Source of the DNA: an uncultured Christensenella sp. | GTDB taxonomy: Bacteria; Bacillota; Clostridia; Christensenellales; UBA1242 | DNA: 5,053 nt | Direction: 5' to 3' | Assembly (NCBI GenBank): GCA_949295755.1 | Contig: CASFMG010000079.1 | Location: forward strand, 1 to 5,053 | Shown: positions 3,763-5,053 of the stretch, one piece after another | Numbering within the stretch: the stretch's first letter is position 1 | Layout: every line of letters begins with the position of its first letter | Notes under the pieces: generated by a model | The model's input: the letters and a program-made list of their open reading frames with translations, nothing else | The model's database searches: none | Told to the model about the DNA's origin: nothing | Made by a program: the position numbers and the translations under genes

Positions 3763-5010
3763 TTAAACTTTTAAAGTTGCTATTGCGCCGTCTTTGTATG
3801 GTTTTTCAATTTTTACTTGTACAAATGAATTTATTTGGGCTTTTTCAGGTATATAACACTTTATATAATTTTCGCTGTGTCCAATATAAAAACCATCTTC
3901 ATTTTCTTCAATTAAAACAGTGTGATAACCTTTTTTACTCTTTTTAATATATTTTTTATTTAATTTTTTATTTAATTTTTCTAATTTTTTTACTCTTTTT
4001 TTCTTTATATTTCCATCTACTTGTTTATATCTTTCGGCAACCGTTCCACTCCTTTTGGAATATGGAAAAATATGAATGTTGGCAAAACCAACTTTTTTTG
4101 CAAAATCGTATGTCTCTTTAAATTCGTCTTCTGTTTCTTCTGGAAACCCAACAATTATATCTGTTGATATATTAGGATTATCAAAATTTTTTCGTAGTAG
4201 TTTAACTGTTTTTAAATAGTCTTTTGTTTTATATTTTCTATTCATTCGCTTTAAAACAGAATTACAACCACTTTGAAGCGACAAATGAAAATGTGGACAA
4301 ATGTTTACATCTTTAAATGCATCAATTAAAGATTGGTCAATTACTCCTTGTTCTAGTGAACTTAATCTAAAACGAATGTCTTTGTATGGTTTTAATTTTT
4401 CTATTAAAACATTTAAAGATTTTTTGTTGTCTATTTTATAATCTGAAACATCAATTCCTGTTATTACAATTTCTTTTACTGCTTTTGAAAGTTGGTTTAT
4501 TTCATTAAGTATACTGATTATGTTTCTCGACCTACTTCTTCCCCGTAAATATGGAATTATGCAGTAAGAACAAAAATTATTGCAACCATCTTGTATTTTT
4601 ACATATGCTCTTGTTTTTGTTGGCACTGATGTATAATTGTCATCATATTCATCTGTGTGCTTATAAATTTGTGTCGTGTTTTTGTCTAAATTAAAAGCAA
4701 TGTCAAGTTTATTTGCAACACCTGTTATATAAGTAACATTTATTATGTCTCTAAATTGTTTTGCATTTTTTTCGGAAGCACAACCACAAACAATAACCTT
4801 TGCACTAGGATTGAGTGCTTTGCACTTTGCGACGGCTTGACGAGATTTTTTTTCTGCTTCGTTTGTTACTGCACAAGTGTTTATTATATACATATCAGCA
4901 TATGTTAGATGCGAAAAAACTTCGTGCCCATTTTGACTTAGCACAAACATTAAACTTTCGCTTTCGTATTGATTTACTTTACACCCAAGTGTGTATACAA
5001 CGATTTTCAT
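3763..5010 (-). CDS. mtaB: tRNA t6A37 methylthiotransferase MtaB
   Basis: This radical-SAM enzyme adds a methylthio group to t6A at position 37 of ANN-decoding tRNAs, giving ms2t6A. It uses two [4Fe-4S] clusters and SAM. The N-terminal UPF0004 domain (about 2-100) has cluster cysteines C10 (TLGCKVNQYES), C46 (NTCAVTN) and C77 (VCGCAS). The radical-SAM motif is CNNFCSYC (143-150), followed by IPYLRGRSRSR. The rest of the core includes LSLQSGCNSVLKRMNR (243-258) and IVGFPEET (286-293), and a C-terminal TRAM-like domain spans about 360-415. The TLGCKVNQYES start and 415-residue length are typical of MtaB rather than MiaB or RimO. The ATG at 5010 has GGAG (5018-5015) four bases upstream. Just downstream is rpsU with its own promoter; no terminator separates them. 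In many relatives rsmE/prmA precede mtaB, and these could lie beyond the right edge. Confidence 0.95.
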   Translation of the reverse strand: MKIVVYTLGCKVNQYESESLMFVLSQNGHEVFSHLTYADMYIINTCAVTNEAEKKSRQAVAKCKALNPSAKVIVCGCASEKNAKQFRDIINVTYITGVANKLDIAFNLDKNTTQIYKHTDEYDDNYTSVPTKTRAYVKIQDGCNNFCSYCIIPYLRGRSRSRNIISILNEINQLSKAVKEIVITGIDVSDYKIDNKKSLNVLIEKLKPYKDIRFRLSSLEQGVIDQSLIDAFKDVNICPHFHLSLQSGCNSVLKRMNRKYKTKDYLKTVKLLRKNFDNPNISTDIIVGFPEETEDEFKETYDFAKKVGFANIHIFPYSKRSGTVAERYKQVDGNIKKKRVKKLEKLNKKLNKKYIKKSKKGYHTVLIEENEDGFYIGHSENYIKCYIPEKAQINSFVQVKIEKPYKDGAIATLKV

Positions 5011-5053
5011 TTGTCTCCATTTAGTTTTTTGTTAAATAACTAACCATACCACA
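5011..5053 (-). promoter_or_regulatory. mtaB upstream end with ribosome site
   Basis: Only 43 bases upstream of mtaB are visible. GGAG at 5018-5015 is a good ribosome site. No promoter with two recognisable boxes is seen, and no open frame can be assigned, so mtaB may be transcribed from an operon promoter to the right of the window. Confidence 0.6.

Noticed and set aside
3472..3774. Plus-strand frames rich in Phe/Ser opposite rpsU
   Set aside because: They are antisense to the well-supported rpsU gene and its terminator and promoter. The hydrophobic composition is the mirror of Lys/Arg codons.
4815..5024. 69-codon plus-strand frame opposite the mtaB start
   Set aside because: It is antisense to the conserved UPF0004 domain and has no ribosome site or family match that I recognise.

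Overview
The window is very AT-rich (roughly 30% GC by eye), uses the standard code, and has AGGAG-type ribosome sites on its housekeeping genes. It carries mtaB next to rpsU, an order typical of Bacillota (in Bacillus subtilis yqeV and rpsU are close neighbours). It therefore looks like a low-GC member of the Bacillota, most likely an AT-rich Clostridia-type genome. This is inference from gene order and composition; no rRNA is present.

Layout: five of six genes read on the minus strand. At the right is mtaB (tRNA methylthiotransferase, 3763-5010). Then comes rpsU (ribosomal protein S21, best start 3681) with its own strong promoter at 3718-3746 and a strong bidirectional terminator at 3445-3493. 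To the left lies a small accessory island: a plus-strand XRE-type repressor (2953-3156) divergent from a minus-strand SLOG/YpsA-like protein (DUF1273 type, 2364-2870). Their 82-bp gap holds two perfect 16-bp palindromes that look like operators. Next is a membrane-anchored lytic transglycosylase (1732-2277), then lysS (165-1637) with its own promoter.

Two non-coding blocks stand out. One is a 128-bp nested inverted-repeat element (42-169) whose outer arm supplies the lysS stop codon and which also acts as a terminator. The other is a 256-bp element (3170-3425) with imperfect terminal inverted repeats and several internal hairpins, lying between the convergent ends of the XRE gene and rpsU. 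Both look like dispersed repeats or structured RNAs rather than ordinary spacers, and both sit in 3' regions.

The housekeeping part serves translation: Lys-tRNA charging, ms2t6A37 tRNA modification and S21. The XRE/SLOG pair, its palindromic operators and the structured 3' region form the most novel-looking part and may be a small self-regulated accessory module. No known defence system, CRISPR array, rRNA or tRNA gene is visible.
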